From: Cohnella terricola
Lineage (GTDB): Bacteria; Bacillota; Bacilli; Paenibacillales; Paenibacillaceae
Length of the DNA stretch: 64,000 nt
NCBI RefSeq assembly: GCF_007786475.1
Contig: NZ_VNJJ01000020.1
Span: 1 to 64,000 of the forward strand
Direction: 5' to 3'
A model generated the notes under the pieces. That model was not told the DNA's origin. It saw nothing but the letters and a program-made list of their open reading frames with translations, and made no database searches. How positions within the stretch are numbered: position 1 is the stretch's first letter; every line of letters starts with the position of its first letter. The position numbers and the translations under genes are program-made. Below are positions 49,284-58,397 of this stretch, piece by piece.

Positions 49284-50190
49284 GAAGCAACCTTTAGCTA
49301 GAGGCACGGAGATTAGAGGCAAATGGAATGGGAAGCGCTATCGCTTGGAAAAACTGCTCGGGCTCGGCTCGAACGGGCAGGTTTATTTGGCTTCGTCGGA
49401 GAAAAGGTCAACTTATGCGGTTAAGATCGGCCATGAAGCCGCCGAGCTGCAAGGCGAAGTGAATATCCTGACCTCTCTCGACCATTCGGAGAAAGGCCGC
49501 CCGCCGTTTCTACTAGACGTGGACGATGCTGTGGTGGCAGGCAAGAACGTGCCTTTCTACGTGATGAGATATGTACCCGGGATTCCCCTAAAAGCTTTTT
49601 TGCGCCAGCATGGTCCGCATTGGATGGGAGTGATCGGCTACCGGTTATTGGAGCGATTGTCGCAATTGCATGAGGCCGGATGGGTGTTCGGGGACATCAA
49701 GAGCGAGAACGTGCTCGTTGGAGAATACGGGCGGGTGGAATTGGTTGATTTCGGGGGAGCTTCGGCCATCGGCCGAAGCGTTCGCCAGTTTACGGAAATT
49801 TATGATCGCGGTTACTGGTCGGGGGGAAGCCGGACCGCGGAGCCGTCGTACGATCTATTTGCGGTGGGCCTCTTATGGCTGCATGCTATGGACGGCAAAA
49901 GATTGATCCAACTTACGCGCACACTCATCCCGCAAAATCGCCATCCGAGAGAATTGATGAAGCTCGTGAAGAGCAATCCTCGGCTGCAACCGTTGGAAGG
50001 CTGGATCGAGAAAGCATTGGCCGGCCAATTCTCAAGCACTAGGGAATCCAGCCGAGAATGGAGGGAGGCCGTTCGGATCTCACAGAAGCCCAAGGCCTCG
50101 AGCGACCGGGTTCCCGCTTGGATGGCTGGCCTGCTCGGCGCCGCTATCGTGATCAGCACGACGTTGGCGGCGATATGGCTCCTGCAATAA
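49267..50190 (+). CDS. yabT: YabT-like serine/threonine protein kinase, membrane-anchored
   Basis: 307 residues. Kinase fold: glycine loop GLGSNGQVY near residue 33, VAIK-type Lys in YAVKIG near 52, catalytic loop FGDIKSENVLV near 140 and DFGGAS near 160. The HRD motif reads FGD: His and Arg are missing while Asp, Lys and Asn remain. A C-terminal membrane segment (~285-305) anchors it. B. subtilis YabT is a septal spore-development kinase activated by DNA. GTG start 49267 lies inside yabS. Confidence 0.9.
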   Translation: MITSSEKQPLARGTEIRGKWNGKRYRLEKLLGLGSNGQVYLASSEKRSTYAVKIGHEAAELQGEVNILTSLDHSEKGRPPFLLDVDDAVVAGKNVPFYVMRYVPGIPLKAFLRQHGPHWMGVIGYRLLERLSQLHEAGWVFGDIKSENVLVGEYGRVELVDFGGASAIGRSVRQFTEIYDRGYWSGGSRTAEPSYDLFAVGLLWLHAMDGKRLIQLTRTLIPQNRHPRELMKLVKSNPRLQPLEGWIEKALAGQFSSTRESSREWREAVRISQKPKASSDRVPAWMAGLLGAAIVISTTLAAIWLLQ

Positions 50191-50217
50191 GTACATAGGA
50201 AACGGAGAGAACAAACG

Positions 50218-51636
50218 GTGCAACCGCAGGACGATTGGACGCATGACATCAAAGCGAAGGCGCGGTCTGACGGCTGGCGGCGCTCCGACGCAACGGTCGT
50301 CGCCGCAGTGTCCGGAGGACCGGATTCCATGGCGCTGCTTCATCTTCTTCGCACGATGGCGAATGAGGAGTCCTTCCGGATCGTGGCCGCTCACGTCAAC
50401 CATCAATTCCGCGGAGCGGAATCCGATGCCGAGGCAGAGCTGGTCCGCCGCGTCGCCGGAGAATGGGGGATTCCGTTCGAGACGACGGAGCTTGGTATGC
50501 CGGCCTATCTGTCGGATAGCGGGGAGAACGCACAAGCTGCGGCAAGGGAGAAGCGTTATGATTTCCTGAAGGAAGTTGCCCGCAACTATGGCGCGACCTA
50601 TCTTCTGACAGCCCATCATGCCGATGATCAAGCGGAGACGGTGCTTATGAGAGTCATCCGGGGAACCGGCATAGGCGGGCTTGCGGGCATCCGGTTTCGA
50701 AGAAAAGAGGATGAATTGGAACTGATTCGGCCTCTCCTGCGTATAACCAAATGTGAGCTTCTGGATTACTGTAAGCGAAACGGGGTGCCTTACGCGGTTG
50801 ATAGCAGCAATATCGACCGACATTATTTTCGCAACGCCGTGCGGCTTGACCTGATGCCGATGCTGGAGCCTTACAATCCGAGGCTTAAGGAATCATTAAT
50901 CAGATTGGCCGATATGGCGTCGGCGGATGACGATTATATGGAAGAACAAACCCTTCAGGCGTTCCGCGAAGGTGTGACCCCTTCGGAAAAGGGCTTCCGG
51001 TTGGAGCGACGACGGTTCCGCGGCCTTCACGTCGCTTTACAACGAAGATTGATTAAATTAATATTAAACTGTTCTTCAGACCCGCGCCGAATGCTGGATT
51101 TCCGGCAAGTGGAGGAAATCGCGACAGCAATCGCCCAGGAGCATCCGACGGTTAATCGATTGGATCTTGGGGACGGGTGGGTACTGAAAAGGGAATACGA
51201 CGAGGCGTACATCGGACCGGAACCGGCGGAATTGGCCGGTTTTACGTACATCGTCACCGAGGCGGCGAGCGAAATCGCGATCGAAGAAATCGGGCAGCGT
51301 GTTCGGTTCGAGCGGGTTAAAGGTTCCGTTCCTGCAGATCGGACGAACCGCCACGAAGCTTGCTTCGACGCGAATGGAATTTCGTTTCCTCTGCGCATCC
51401 GCAGTCGGCTGCCCGGCGATTACATGCAGCCGTACGGACTAAACGGCACCAAAAAAGTGCAAGATATGTTCGTCGATGCCAAAGTGCCGCGTTCTCGCCG
51501 CGATAAGCTGCCGTTGCTTGCGGATCGGGAAGGGCGCGTGCTATGGATCCCGGGCATGAGGCGTTCGAGCTGGGCATTAATCGGCGCCGAGACCCAAGAG
51601 ACGCTGCGGATCACCTTCGTCGACGCCGAAAACTAG
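50218..51636 (+). CDS. tilS: tRNA(Ile)-lysidine synthase
   Basis: 472 residues. The PP-loop ATP pyrophosphatase motif AVSGGPDSMALLHLL (residues 30-44), AAREKRYDFL and THHADDQAETVLMR (written AHHADDQAETVLM here, near 130) define the N-terminal domain; the C-terminal TilS domain ends with RRSSWALIG. It adds lysine to C34 of tRNA(Ile) so that AUA is read. GTG 50218 with GGAGAG upstream. Followed by hpt, the standard order. Confidence 0.95.
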   Translation: MQPQDDWTHDIKAKARSDGWRRSDATVVAAVSGGPDSMALLHLLRTMANEESFRIVAAHVNHQFRGAESDAEAELVRRVAGEWGIPFETTELGMPAYLSDSGENAQAAAREKRYDFLKEVARNYGATYLLTAHHADDQAETVLMRVIRGTGIGGLAGIRFRRKEDELELIRPLLRITKCELLDYCKRNGVPYAVDSSNIDRHYFRNAVRLDLMPMLEPYNPRLKESLIRLADMASADDDYMEEQTLQAFREGVTPSEKGFRLERRRFRGLHVALQRRLIKLILNCSSDPRRMLDFRQVEEIATAIAQEHPTVNRLDLGDGWVLKREYDEAYIGPEPAELAGFTYIVTEAASEIAIEEIGQRVRFERVKGSVPADRTNRHEACFDANGISFPLRIRSRLPGDYMQPYGLNGTKKVQDMFVDAKVPRSRRDKLPLLADREGRVLWIPGMRRSSWALIGAETQETLRITFVDAEN

Positions 51637-51694
51637 GGCATGATCGTGTCAAAGCCATCATACCGTGTAATAATCTCACTGGGAGGCACCTTCT

Positions 51695-52234
51695 TTGCAA
51701 AACGACATTCAAGAAGTTCTTTACTCGCAAGAAGTGATACAGCAGAAGGTACAAGAATTGGGAGCGGCGATTAGCCGCGACTATGAAGGACGCAATCCAC
51801 TCGTGATATGCGTATTGAAAGGCGCTTTTATTTTTATGGCGGACTTGTCCAAAAACATTACGATACCGATCGAGCTCGACTTCATGGCGGTATCGAGTTA
51901 CGGCAATTCCACGCGTTCTTCCGGAGAAGTCAAGATCGTGAAGGATCTGGATTCCTCGGTCGAGGGCCGCGATATCATTATCGTGGAAGACATTATCGAC
52001 AGCGGGCTTACACTAAGCTACCTAATTGACGTCCTGGAACGCCGCAACGCGCTTTCCGTCAACGTCGTAGCTTTGTTCGATAAACCGGGCCGCAGAACGG
52101 TCGATTTGAACGCGGACTACACCGGCTTTATCATTCCGGACGCGTTCGTCGTAGGCTACGGACTGGATTACGCGGAGAAATACCGCAATCTTCCATACGT
52201 CGGCGTACTTAAGCCGGAGATTTATACGAATTAA
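51695..52234 (+). CDS. hpt: Hypoxanthine-guanine phosphoribosyltransferase
   Basis: 179 residues. PRPP signature IIVEDIIDSGLTLSYL near residue 97, the flexible loop SSYGNSTRSSGEVKI near 67, and the purine-contact DAFVVGYGLDYAEKYRNLPYVG near the end. It salvages hypoxanthine and guanine. TTG 51695 is the start, with GGGAGG 8 bases upstream. ftsH follows after 90 bp. Confidence 0.95.
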   Translation: MQNDIQEVLYSQEVIQQKVQELGAAISRDYEGRNPLVICVLKGAFIFMADLSKNITIPIELDFMAVSSYGNSTRSSGEVKIVKDLDSSVEGRDIIIVEDIIDSGLTLSYLIDVLERRNALSVNVVALFDKPGRRTVDLNADYTGFIIPDAFVVGYGLDYAEKYRNLPYVGVLKPEIYTN

Positions 52235-52265
52235 CGTCCTCCGCTCGCGCGGGGACGCGATTTGA

Positions 52266-52295
52266 TTGTGATGCCAAGACAGGCTATGTTAAAAT
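52266..52295 (+). promoter_or_regulatory. Candidate sigma-A promoter of ftsH
   Basis: TTGTGA at 52266-52271, 18 bases, TAAAAT at 52290-52295, with a TGT extension directly before the -10. Confidence 0.5.
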
Positions 52296-52324
52296 GATGT
52301 GAGCGTGTCGAGAGGAGGTCGGGG

Positions 52325-54334
52325 ATGAATCGGTTCATCCGGAACACAGGCTTTTACTTACTTATTTTTTTGGTGACCGTCGGGATCGTACAGTTTTTTA
52401 TCGGCAAGCAAGATACAACGAAAGAATACAGCTACAACGAGCTCGTTAAAGTCGTTGAGCAAGGCAATGTCAAACAAATCACGATGCAAATCCAGAACGG
52501 AACTTATTTGGTTACCGGCGAGTTTAATAATCCGAAGTCTCCGAACGAGAAGGGCGAAACCTTCATGGGTCGCGCGCCTTTAGCGGATTACGCCATTAAA
52601 CAATTTTCTGATTTGAGCTTGCAGAAGGGCTTCGAATTCATACCTAAAAAAATGCCGGGACAAAGCTTCTGGCTGACTTTCTTAACATCCGTCATTCCGT
52701 TCATCATCATGTTCGTTCTGTTCTTCTTCCTGATCAATCAGGCGCAGGGCGGCGGCGGTAAAGTGATGAACTTCGGCAAGAGCCGTGCCCGCCTTTATAA
52801 TGAAGAGAAAAAACGGGTAACGTTCGAGGACGTAGCTGGTGCGGACGAAGAGAAGCAAGAATTGGTTGAGGTCGTCGAGTTCTTGAAGGATCCCCGCAAG
52901 TTTGCCGCGCTCGGCGCGCGCATTCCGAAAGGCGTTCTTCTCGTCGGCCCTCCGGGTACAGGTAAGACGCTGTTGGCTCGTGCCGTTGCGGGCGAAGCGG
53001 GCGTTCCGTTCTTTACGATCTCCGGTTCGGATTTCGTAGAGATGTTCGTCGGCGTCGGCGCTTCCCGTGTTCGCGACTTGTTCGAGAACGCGAAGAAGAG
53101 CGCGTCATGTATTATTTTTATCGATGAGATCGATGCCGTCGGTCGTCAACGGGGCGCGGGCCTCGGCGGCGGACACGACGAACGCGAGCAGACGTTGAAC
53201 CAATTGCTCGTAGAGATGGATGGATTCGGCGCGAACGAAGGCATCATCATCATCGCGGCAACGAACCGTCCGGACATTCTCGATCCGGCCTTGCTCCGTC
53301 CGGGCCGTTTCGACCGTCAAATCACGGTTGACCGTCCAGACGTGAAGGGCCGCGAAGCGGTACTGAAAGTCCACGCGCGCAGCAAGCCGCTCAACAAAGA
53401 CGTGCAACTCGGCACGATCGCCAAGCGGACGACCGGTTTTACCGGCGCCGACTTAGAGAACCTGCTGAACGAAGCGGCGTTGCTTGCCGCTCGCCGCAAC
53501 AAGAAAGACATCGCGATGCAGGAAGTCGACGAAGCGATCGACCGCGTCGTCGTCGGTACCGAGAAGAAAAGCCGGGTCATCAGCGATCGCGAGAAGCGGA
53601 TCGTCGCTTATCACGAAGCGGGCCATACGATTGCGGGTTTCTTCCTCGAACATGCCGATACTGTGCATAAGGTGACAATCATTCCACGCGGACGCGCGGG
53701 CGGTTATGTCATCATGCTTCCGAAGGAAGACCGCATGCTGGTCACTAAGCAAGAGCTGCTGGATAAAGTAACCGGCTTGCTCGCGGGTCGCGCTGCTGAG
53801 GAAATTTTCATCGGCGAGATCGGCACGGGCGCTTATAGCGACTTTAAGCAAGCGACGAGTATCGTACGCGCGATGATCATGGAATACGGGATGAGCGAGA
53901 AGCTCGGAACGATGCAATTCGGTACGTCGCAAGGACAGGTGTTCCTGGGACGGGATATCGGACACGAGCAGAACTATTCCGATAAGATCGCGTACGAGAT
54001 CGACCAAGAGATGCAGAGCATTACGCGCGAATGTTACGATCGTGCCAAGAAGTTGCTGACCGAGAAGAGCGAAGAGATGCATCTGATCGCGAAGACGCTG
54101 CTTGATGAAGAAACGCTTGATCTGGAACAGATCAAGTCGTTGATCGAGAAAGGCGTCATCGAGGTTAGCGAAGACGGTGAAGGTTCTTCCTCGGAGGGTT
54201 CCGCGGAATCGAAGGCTGAACCGATCGTCGATACGCTCGGCAACGTTAAAGTCCGGATTCAAACCCGTGACGACGACGAGCCGTTGACTACGCCGGATTT
54301 ACGCAAAGACGAAAGCTCGGAAGAGCCTAAATAA
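52325..54334 (+). CDS. ftsH: ATP-dependent zinc metalloprotease FtsH
   Basis: 669 residues. Membrane segments at ~7-27 and ~112-135 flank the extracytoplasmic domain. The AAA+ module has Walker A GPPGTGKT near 208, Walker B IIFIDEIDA near 262, and the second region of homology NRPDILDPALLRPGRFDRQ near 314. The zinc site is HEAGH near 430, with the third ligand in the downstream helix. An acidic Ser/Glu-rich tail ends the protein. It degrades membrane and regulatory proteins, including negative regulators of sporulation. GAGGAGG precedes ATG 52325. Confidence 0.97.
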   Translation: MNRFIRNTGFYLLIFLVTVGIVQFFIGKQDTTKEYSYNELVKVVEQGNVKQITMQIQNGTYLVTGEFNNPKSPNEKGETFMGRAPLADYAIKQFSDLSLQKGFEFIPKKMPGQSFWLTFLTSVIPFIIMFVLFFFLINQAQGGGGKVMNFGKSRARLYNEEKKRVTFEDVAGADEEKQELVEVVEFLKDPRKFAALGARIPKGVLLVGPPGTGKTLLARAVAGEAGVPFFTISGSDFVEMFVGVGASRVRDLFENAKKSASCIIFIDEIDAVGRQRGAGLGGGHDEREQTLNQLLVEMDGFGANEGIIIIAATNRPDILDPALLRPGRFDRQITVDRPDVKGREAVLKVHARSKPLNKDVQLGTIAKRTTGFTGADLENLLNEAALLAARRNKKDIAMQEVDEAIDRVVVGTEKKSRVISDREKRIVAYHEAGHTIAGFFLEHADTVHKVTIIPRGRAGGYVIMLPKEDRMLVTKQELLDKVTGLLAGRAAEEIFIGEIGTGAYSDFKQATSIVRAMIMEYGMSEKLGTMQFGTSQGQVFLGRDIGHEQNYSDKIAYEIDQEMQSITRECYDRAKKLLTEKSEEMHLIAKTLLDEETLDLEQIKSLIEKGVIEVSEDGEGSSSEGSAESKAEPIVDTLGNVKVRIQTRDDDEPLTTPDLRKDESSEEPK

Positions 54335-54336
54335 AG

Positions 54337-54388
54337 CAAACGGGATGTTCCCGCGCCAAGTCGGCGCCGGCGAACATCCCGTTTTTTT
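54337..54388 (+). terminator. Terminator after ftsH
   Basis: AAACGGGATGTTC, inner hairpin GGCGCCGGC, GAACATCCCGTTTTTTTG. Strong stem directly after the ftsH stop. Confidence 0.9.
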
Positions 54389-54404
54389 GTTGGCGCGAGG
54401 AGAG

Positions 54405-54685
54405 GCGAGTGTAATCCGGCGAAACCTGATTAGACGGCGCAGAATAGGGTAAGGGGCGAGTGTAGTCCGGCGAAACCTGATTGGACGGCGCAGAATAGGG
54501 GAAGAGGCGAGTGTAGTCCGGCGAAACCTGATTGGACGGTGCAGAATGGGGGGAAGAGGGAGTGTAGTTCGGTGAAACCTGATTAGACGGCGCAGAATAG
54601 GGTAAGGGGCGAGTGTAGTCCGGCGAAACCTGATTGGACGGTGCAGAATGGGGAAGAGGCGAGTGTAGTCCGACAAAACCTGATG
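54405..54685 (+). repeat. Minisatellite B: six 51-bp tandem copies
   Basis: GAGTGTA starts at 54407, 54458, 54509, 54560, 54611 and 54661: five steps of 51, 51, 51, 51 and 50 bp. The consensus unit reads GAGTGTAGTCCGGCGAAACC then TGATTGGACGGCGCAGAAT and an A/G-rich end. Point differences (TTAGA/TTGGA, GGCG/GGTG) alternate between copies, suggesting duplication of two-unit blocks. An open frame on the minus strand through it is a by-product of the period. The remaining 54686-54773 shows nothing further. Confidence 0.92.
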
Positions 54686-54773
54686 AACCGGGAATGAGGA
54701 AGTGCGAAAGAGCATTCAGCGCGCTTCCGCCGAAGGAACGCCAAAAACCTGCCGGAAAACCTGTTCAGATCAA

Positions 54774-54802
54774 TTGACAGCCTTACCCGGCAAGTGTAAA
54801 TT
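54774..54802 (+). promoter_or_regulatory. Sigma-A promoter of the nadABC operon
   Basis: TTGACA at 54774-54779, 17 bases, TAAATT at 54797-54802. Downstream, TGTCTTTAGTGTGGAC on the minus strand (around 54830-54846) resembles the TGTCTTTA core reported for NiaR niacin-repressor sites, but I cannot confirm it. Confidence 0.7.
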
Positions 54803-54906
54803 AAGTGTTAATGAACGAAGTCCTTTTCGTCCACACTAAAGACAGCATTCCCGCCTAGATTGTGCATACATTCACAAACTTGGCAGCTTAGGGAGGAGAT
54901 TGCTTA

Positions 54907-55845
54907 ATGGAGGCCTTGGCCCTGGAGCGTAAAGCCGAGCAGAATCGAGAACTGCGCGAACGGCTTATGCAACTTAAAAAAGAGCGCAACGCCATTATTC
55001 TAGCTCATTATTATCAGCGTGATGAAATACAAGAGGTTGCAGATTTCCGCGGTGACTCGTTCCTACTCGCGCAGAAGGCCGCTTCTACGGATGCGGACGT
55101 TATCGTTTTCTGCGGCGTGCATTTCATGGGGGAGAGCGCCAAGATTCTCGCTCCCCACAAAACCGTGCTCGTACCGGACGAACGCGCAGGCTGTCCAATG
55201 GCGGACATGGTCAATCCGATCGGTCTGCGGGAACTGAAAGCGAAGCATCCGAATGCGAAGGTCGTTACGTACATTAACTCCTCCGCGGACGTAAAAGCGG
55301 AAACGGATATATGCTGTACGTCGGCGAACGCGGTTAAAGTCGTCAACTCGGTCGATTCCGATGAGATCATCTGGTGTCCGGACAAAAACTTGGGCCATTA
55401 CGTGTCCCAGCATACCGACAAGAAAATGATCATCTGGGAAGGCTATTGCAATACTCACGATATGCTCACAATTAAAGATGTAGAAGAAATGCGGGCGAAA
55501 TATCCGAACGCGGAATTCGTCGTTCATCCGGAATGCCGCCCGGAAGTGGTCGCGATGGCGGATTTCGTGGGAAGCACGACCGGAATTTTGAAATATTGCC
55601 GCGAGTCGAATCATAAAGAATTTATTGTCGGAACGGAAGACGGTACGGGGTATCAGCTTCGTCTGGACAGCCCGGACAAAACGTTCCATTTCGCTTCGAA
55701 ATTCCTCGTGTGCCCGAACATGAAAGTGAACAACTTGAAGAAGGTTGTTCGGGCACTTGAAACGATGCAGCCGGAAATCTATGTGCCGCAGGACGTTGCG
55801 GACAAAGCCCGTTTATCGTTGGAGCGCATGCTGCTGGTGAAATAA
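54907..55845 (+). CDS. nadA: Quinolinate synthase NadA
   Basis: 312 residues. NAIILAHYYQRDEIQEVADFRGDS near residue 28 and the [4Fe-4S] cysteines in CGVHFMGESAKIL / DICCTSANAVK, VHPECRPEV and FLVCPNMKVN. It condenses iminoaspartate with DHAP to quinolinate. Operon nadA-nadB-nadC with short gaps. In B. subtilis the nad genes lie elsewhere, so their place between ftsH and coaX is a lineage feature. Confidence 0.95.
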   Translation: MEALALERKAEQNRELRERLMQLKKERNAIILAHYYQRDEIQEVADFRGDSFLLAQKAASTDADVIVFCGVHFMGESAKILAPHKTVLVPDERAGCPMADMVNPIGLRELKAKHPNAKVVTYINSSADVKAETDICCTSANAVKVVNSVDSDEIIWCPDKNLGHYVSQHTDKKMIIWEGYCNTHDMLTIKDVEEMRAKYPNAEFVVHPECRPEVVAMADFVGSTTGILKYCRESNHKEFIVGTEDGTGYQLRLDSPDKTFHFASKFLVCPNMKVNNLKKVVRALETMQPEIYVPQDVADKARLSLERMLLVK

Positions 55846-55891
55846 GCCGCAGCCTGTGCTAACTCTATTGTTGAGTGGGGACGAACTAATC

Positions 55892-57508
55892 ATGATACCT
55901 CGGTACGTTGTCGATTTTGATCTGGATAAGCTTCCTCGCGTGGAAACGGATGTCATCGTAATCGGGGCCGGCATAGCCGGCCTCTTTACGGCACTGAAGG
56001 CAAGCGAAACGAAACGCGTATTGATGATAACGAAGAAATCACTGTTCGACAGCAATACCCGATATGCGCAGGGCGGAATCGCCGCCGTCATGTCGGATGA
56101 CGATTCTCCTGAGTTTCTCGCTCAAGATACGTTAATCGCCGGAGCCGGACTTTGCGAGGCTTCGGCGGTTGACGTTCTTGTGCATGAAGGGCCTCGCGGC
56201 GTTCAAGAACTGATTCGTTATGGGACGAACTTCGACGAAGAGGACGGACAATATGCCTTAACCAAAGAAGGCGCGCACAGCCAGCGTCGGATTCTTCATG
56301 CCAATGGGGACGCGACCGGTTATGAGATCGTTCGGGCATTGGTGGAAAAGGTCAAGAATAACCAGGCTATCGAGCTATGGGAAGATCATTTCGTGCTCGA
56401 CTTGCTAACCGAGGACGAGGAATGCCGCGGAGCGCTCGTGCAGAAGCCGGACGGGACCCGAGTGGCGGTATTCGGTCTTGCCACCATTTTATGTACCGGC
56501 GGTACGGGCCAACTGTATCGCTACACGACCAATCCGGAAATCGCTACCGGAGATGGCGTGGCGATCGCTTACCGGGCAGGCGCGGACATACGGGATATGG
56601 AATTTAATCAATTCCATCCGACTGCGTTATGCTATCCGGGAGCTCCGAGATTTCTGATTTCCGAAGCGGTTCGGGGAGAAGGGGCGTACCTACGGAATAT
56701 TCGCGGCGAGCGGTTTATGGAAAATTATCATCCTCAGCTTGAGCTTGCGCCGAGGGATGTCGTGGCTCGCGCGATCATCAATGAGATGGAAGCGACGAAA
56801 TCGACTTATGTTTATCTCGATATTACGCATGAATCGCCGGATCTGATTCGGCATCGTTTTCCAACGATCTACGAATATTGCCTGAACTACGGGCTAGATA
56901 TGACGACGGACTGGATTCCGGTAGCTCCCGCCGCTCATTACATGATGGGCGGAGTGAAGACGGATCTGCACGGAGAGACGAGCATCCAGCGTTTATTCGC
57001 ATGCGGGGAAGCTTCTTCGACCGGCGTGCATGGCGCGAATCGTCTGGCGAGCAACTCCTTGTCGGAGGCGATCGTATTCGGACAGCGTATCGTTGATAAG
57101 ATTAACGAACTTTCTCCGAATCGGCTCGCCGCGGATTACGGCCCCGCCGGGGAGAGAGACGTGGTGCTTACGGGAACGCTAATCGAAAGACGGCTGAAGC
57201 TACAGAAGAGCATGGTTCGCTACGTCGGACTTCGGAGAGACCGTTCGGGTCTATTAAAAGGGCTTGAAGACTTGAAGAAGCAGCTGCCATTATTCCAGAT
57301 GAATCTCTCGAAGATAGAAGAGTTGGAATACGCCAACTTGCTTACTTGCGCGCTGCTTGTCGCGGAAGGTGCATTAAATCGCGAAGAGAGCCGAGGCGGT
57401 CATTATCGGGAAGATTATCCGGAGAGGGATGATCAGAACTGGCGAGCGCATACGATAATTAATCGGAATAAAGGGATTCACACAGAAAGGGTAGACGACG
57501 ATGTTTGA
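55892..57508 (+). CDS. nadB: L-aspartate oxidase NadB
   Basis: 538 residues. FAD-binding Rossmann motif VIVIGAGIAGLFTALKA near residue 19, SNTRYAQGGIAAVM near 50, the active-site region MEFNQFHPTALCYPG near 238 and SEAVRGEGAYLRN, and the C-terminal helical domain (NREESRGGHYREDYPE). It oxidises aspartate to iminoaspartate for NadA. ATG 55892 has GTGGGGA upstream; the frame to 55856 is unsupported. It overlaps nadC by 8 bp. Confidence 0.95.
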   Translation: MIPRYVVDFDLDKLPRVETDVIVIGAGIAGLFTALKASETKRVLMITKKSLFDSNTRYAQGGIAAVMSDDDSPEFLAQDTLIAGAGLCEASAVDVLVHEGPRGVQELIRYGTNFDEEDGQYALTKEGAHSQRRILHANGDATGYEIVRALVEKVKNNQAIELWEDHFVLDLLTEDEECRGALVQKPDGTRVAVFGLATILCTGGTGQLYRYTTNPEIATGDGVAIAYRAGADIRDMEFNQFHPTALCYPGAPRFLISEAVRGEGAYLRNIRGERFMENYHPQLELAPRDVVARAIINEMEATKSTYVYLDITHESPDLIRHRFPTIYEYCLNYGLDMTTDWIPVAPAAHYMMGGVKTDLHGETSIQRLFACGEASSTGVHGANRLASNSLSEAIVFGQRIVDKINELSPNRLAADYGPAGERDVVLTGTLIERRLKLQKSMVRYVGLRRDRSGLLKGLEDLKKQLPLFQMNLSKIEELEYANLLTCALLVAEGALNREESRGGHYREDYPERDDQNWRAHTIINRNKGIHTERVDDDV

Positions 57509-58397
57509 ACGGGAAAGCGATTGGGCGAACGGAGGACCGGCAGTCGAAGCGGTAAAGGATCAGCTTCGCGCATGGCTTAGCGAGGATCTCGGTTCGGGAG
57601 ATGTCAGCACGATGTCGACCGTGCCTTATGGCCATCGCTCGAAAGGAATTATTCATGCCAAGCAGGCGGGGATCGTAGCGGGGATGCCGTTAGCCCGCCT
57701 TGTGTTTCAGGTCGTGGACTCCGGTCTCCAGTTTGATGCCCGGGTTACCGACGGGACCCGCGTGGAGCGAGGAACGGTACTGGCTGTAGTCGAAGGCTCG
57801 ACACACAGCATATTGACGGGTGAGCGCCTCGCGCTGAATCTGCTGCAGAGGTTATCCGGAATCGCGACGAAGACGAGCGAATACGTAACGGGGGTACAAG
57901 GCACGCAAGCCCGAATTGTCGATACGCGCAAGACGACGCCAGGGCATCGGACGCTGGAAAAATATGCGGTACGGGTCGGCGGCGGTGCGAATCACCGTTT
58001 TGGATTGTACGACGCGGTCATGATTAAAGACAATCATATTAAGGCTGCAGGCGGAATTACGTCCGCCGTTCAAGGCGCGAAATCGAGAATTCCTCATACG
58101 ATGATGATCGAGGTGGAAGCGGAATCGCTGGAACAGGCCGAAGAAGCAGTTCAGGCGGGAGCCCATATCGTGATGCTTGATAATATGAGCACGGCGGCTA
58201 TGACCGAGGCTGTAGCGATCATTCGCGGGAAAGCTCCGCATATCGTGATCGAGGCGTCCGGAGGGATTACGCCGGACCGCGTAGCGGAGATCGCGGGCAG
58301 CGGCGTCGACATTATATCGGTCGGGGGCCTTACCCACTCCTTTCAAGCGCTCGATATCAGTCTGGATTTGAATGCGATCAAGGAGGGCGGCGCTTAA
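57501..58397 (+). CDS. nadC: Nicotinate-nucleotide pyrophosphorylase (carboxylating) NadC
   Basis: 298 residues. AWLSEDLGSGDVST near residue 23, LNLLQRLSGIATKT near 112, VDTRKTTPGHRTLEKYAVRVGGGANHRFGLYD near 138, and ASGGITPDRVAEIAGSGVDIISVG at the end: QPRTase type II. It uses PRPP to turn quinolinate into NaMN. Its stop overlaps the coaX start (TAATG), so NAD and CoA cofactor synthesis are coupled in one transcript. Confidence 0.95.
   Translation: MFERESDWANGGPAVEAVKDQLRAWLSEDLGSGDVSTMSTVPYGHRSKGIIHAKQAGIVAGMPLARLVFQVVDSGLQFDARVTDGTRVERGTVLAVVEGSTHSILTGERLALNLLQRLSGIATKTSEYVTGVQGTQARIVDTRKTTPGHRTLEKYAVRVGGGANHRFGLYDAVMIKDNHIKAAGGITSAVQGAKSRIPHTMMIEVEAESLEQAEEAVQAGAHIVMLDNMSTAAMTEAVAIIRGKAPHIVIEASGGITPDRVAEIAGSGVDIISVGGLTHSFQALDISLDLNAIKEGGA

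Noticed and set aside
54299..54715. 138-codon minus-strand frame with RFRRTTL repeats
   Set aside because: It is the translation of minisatellite B, antisense to the end of ftsH and its terminator.
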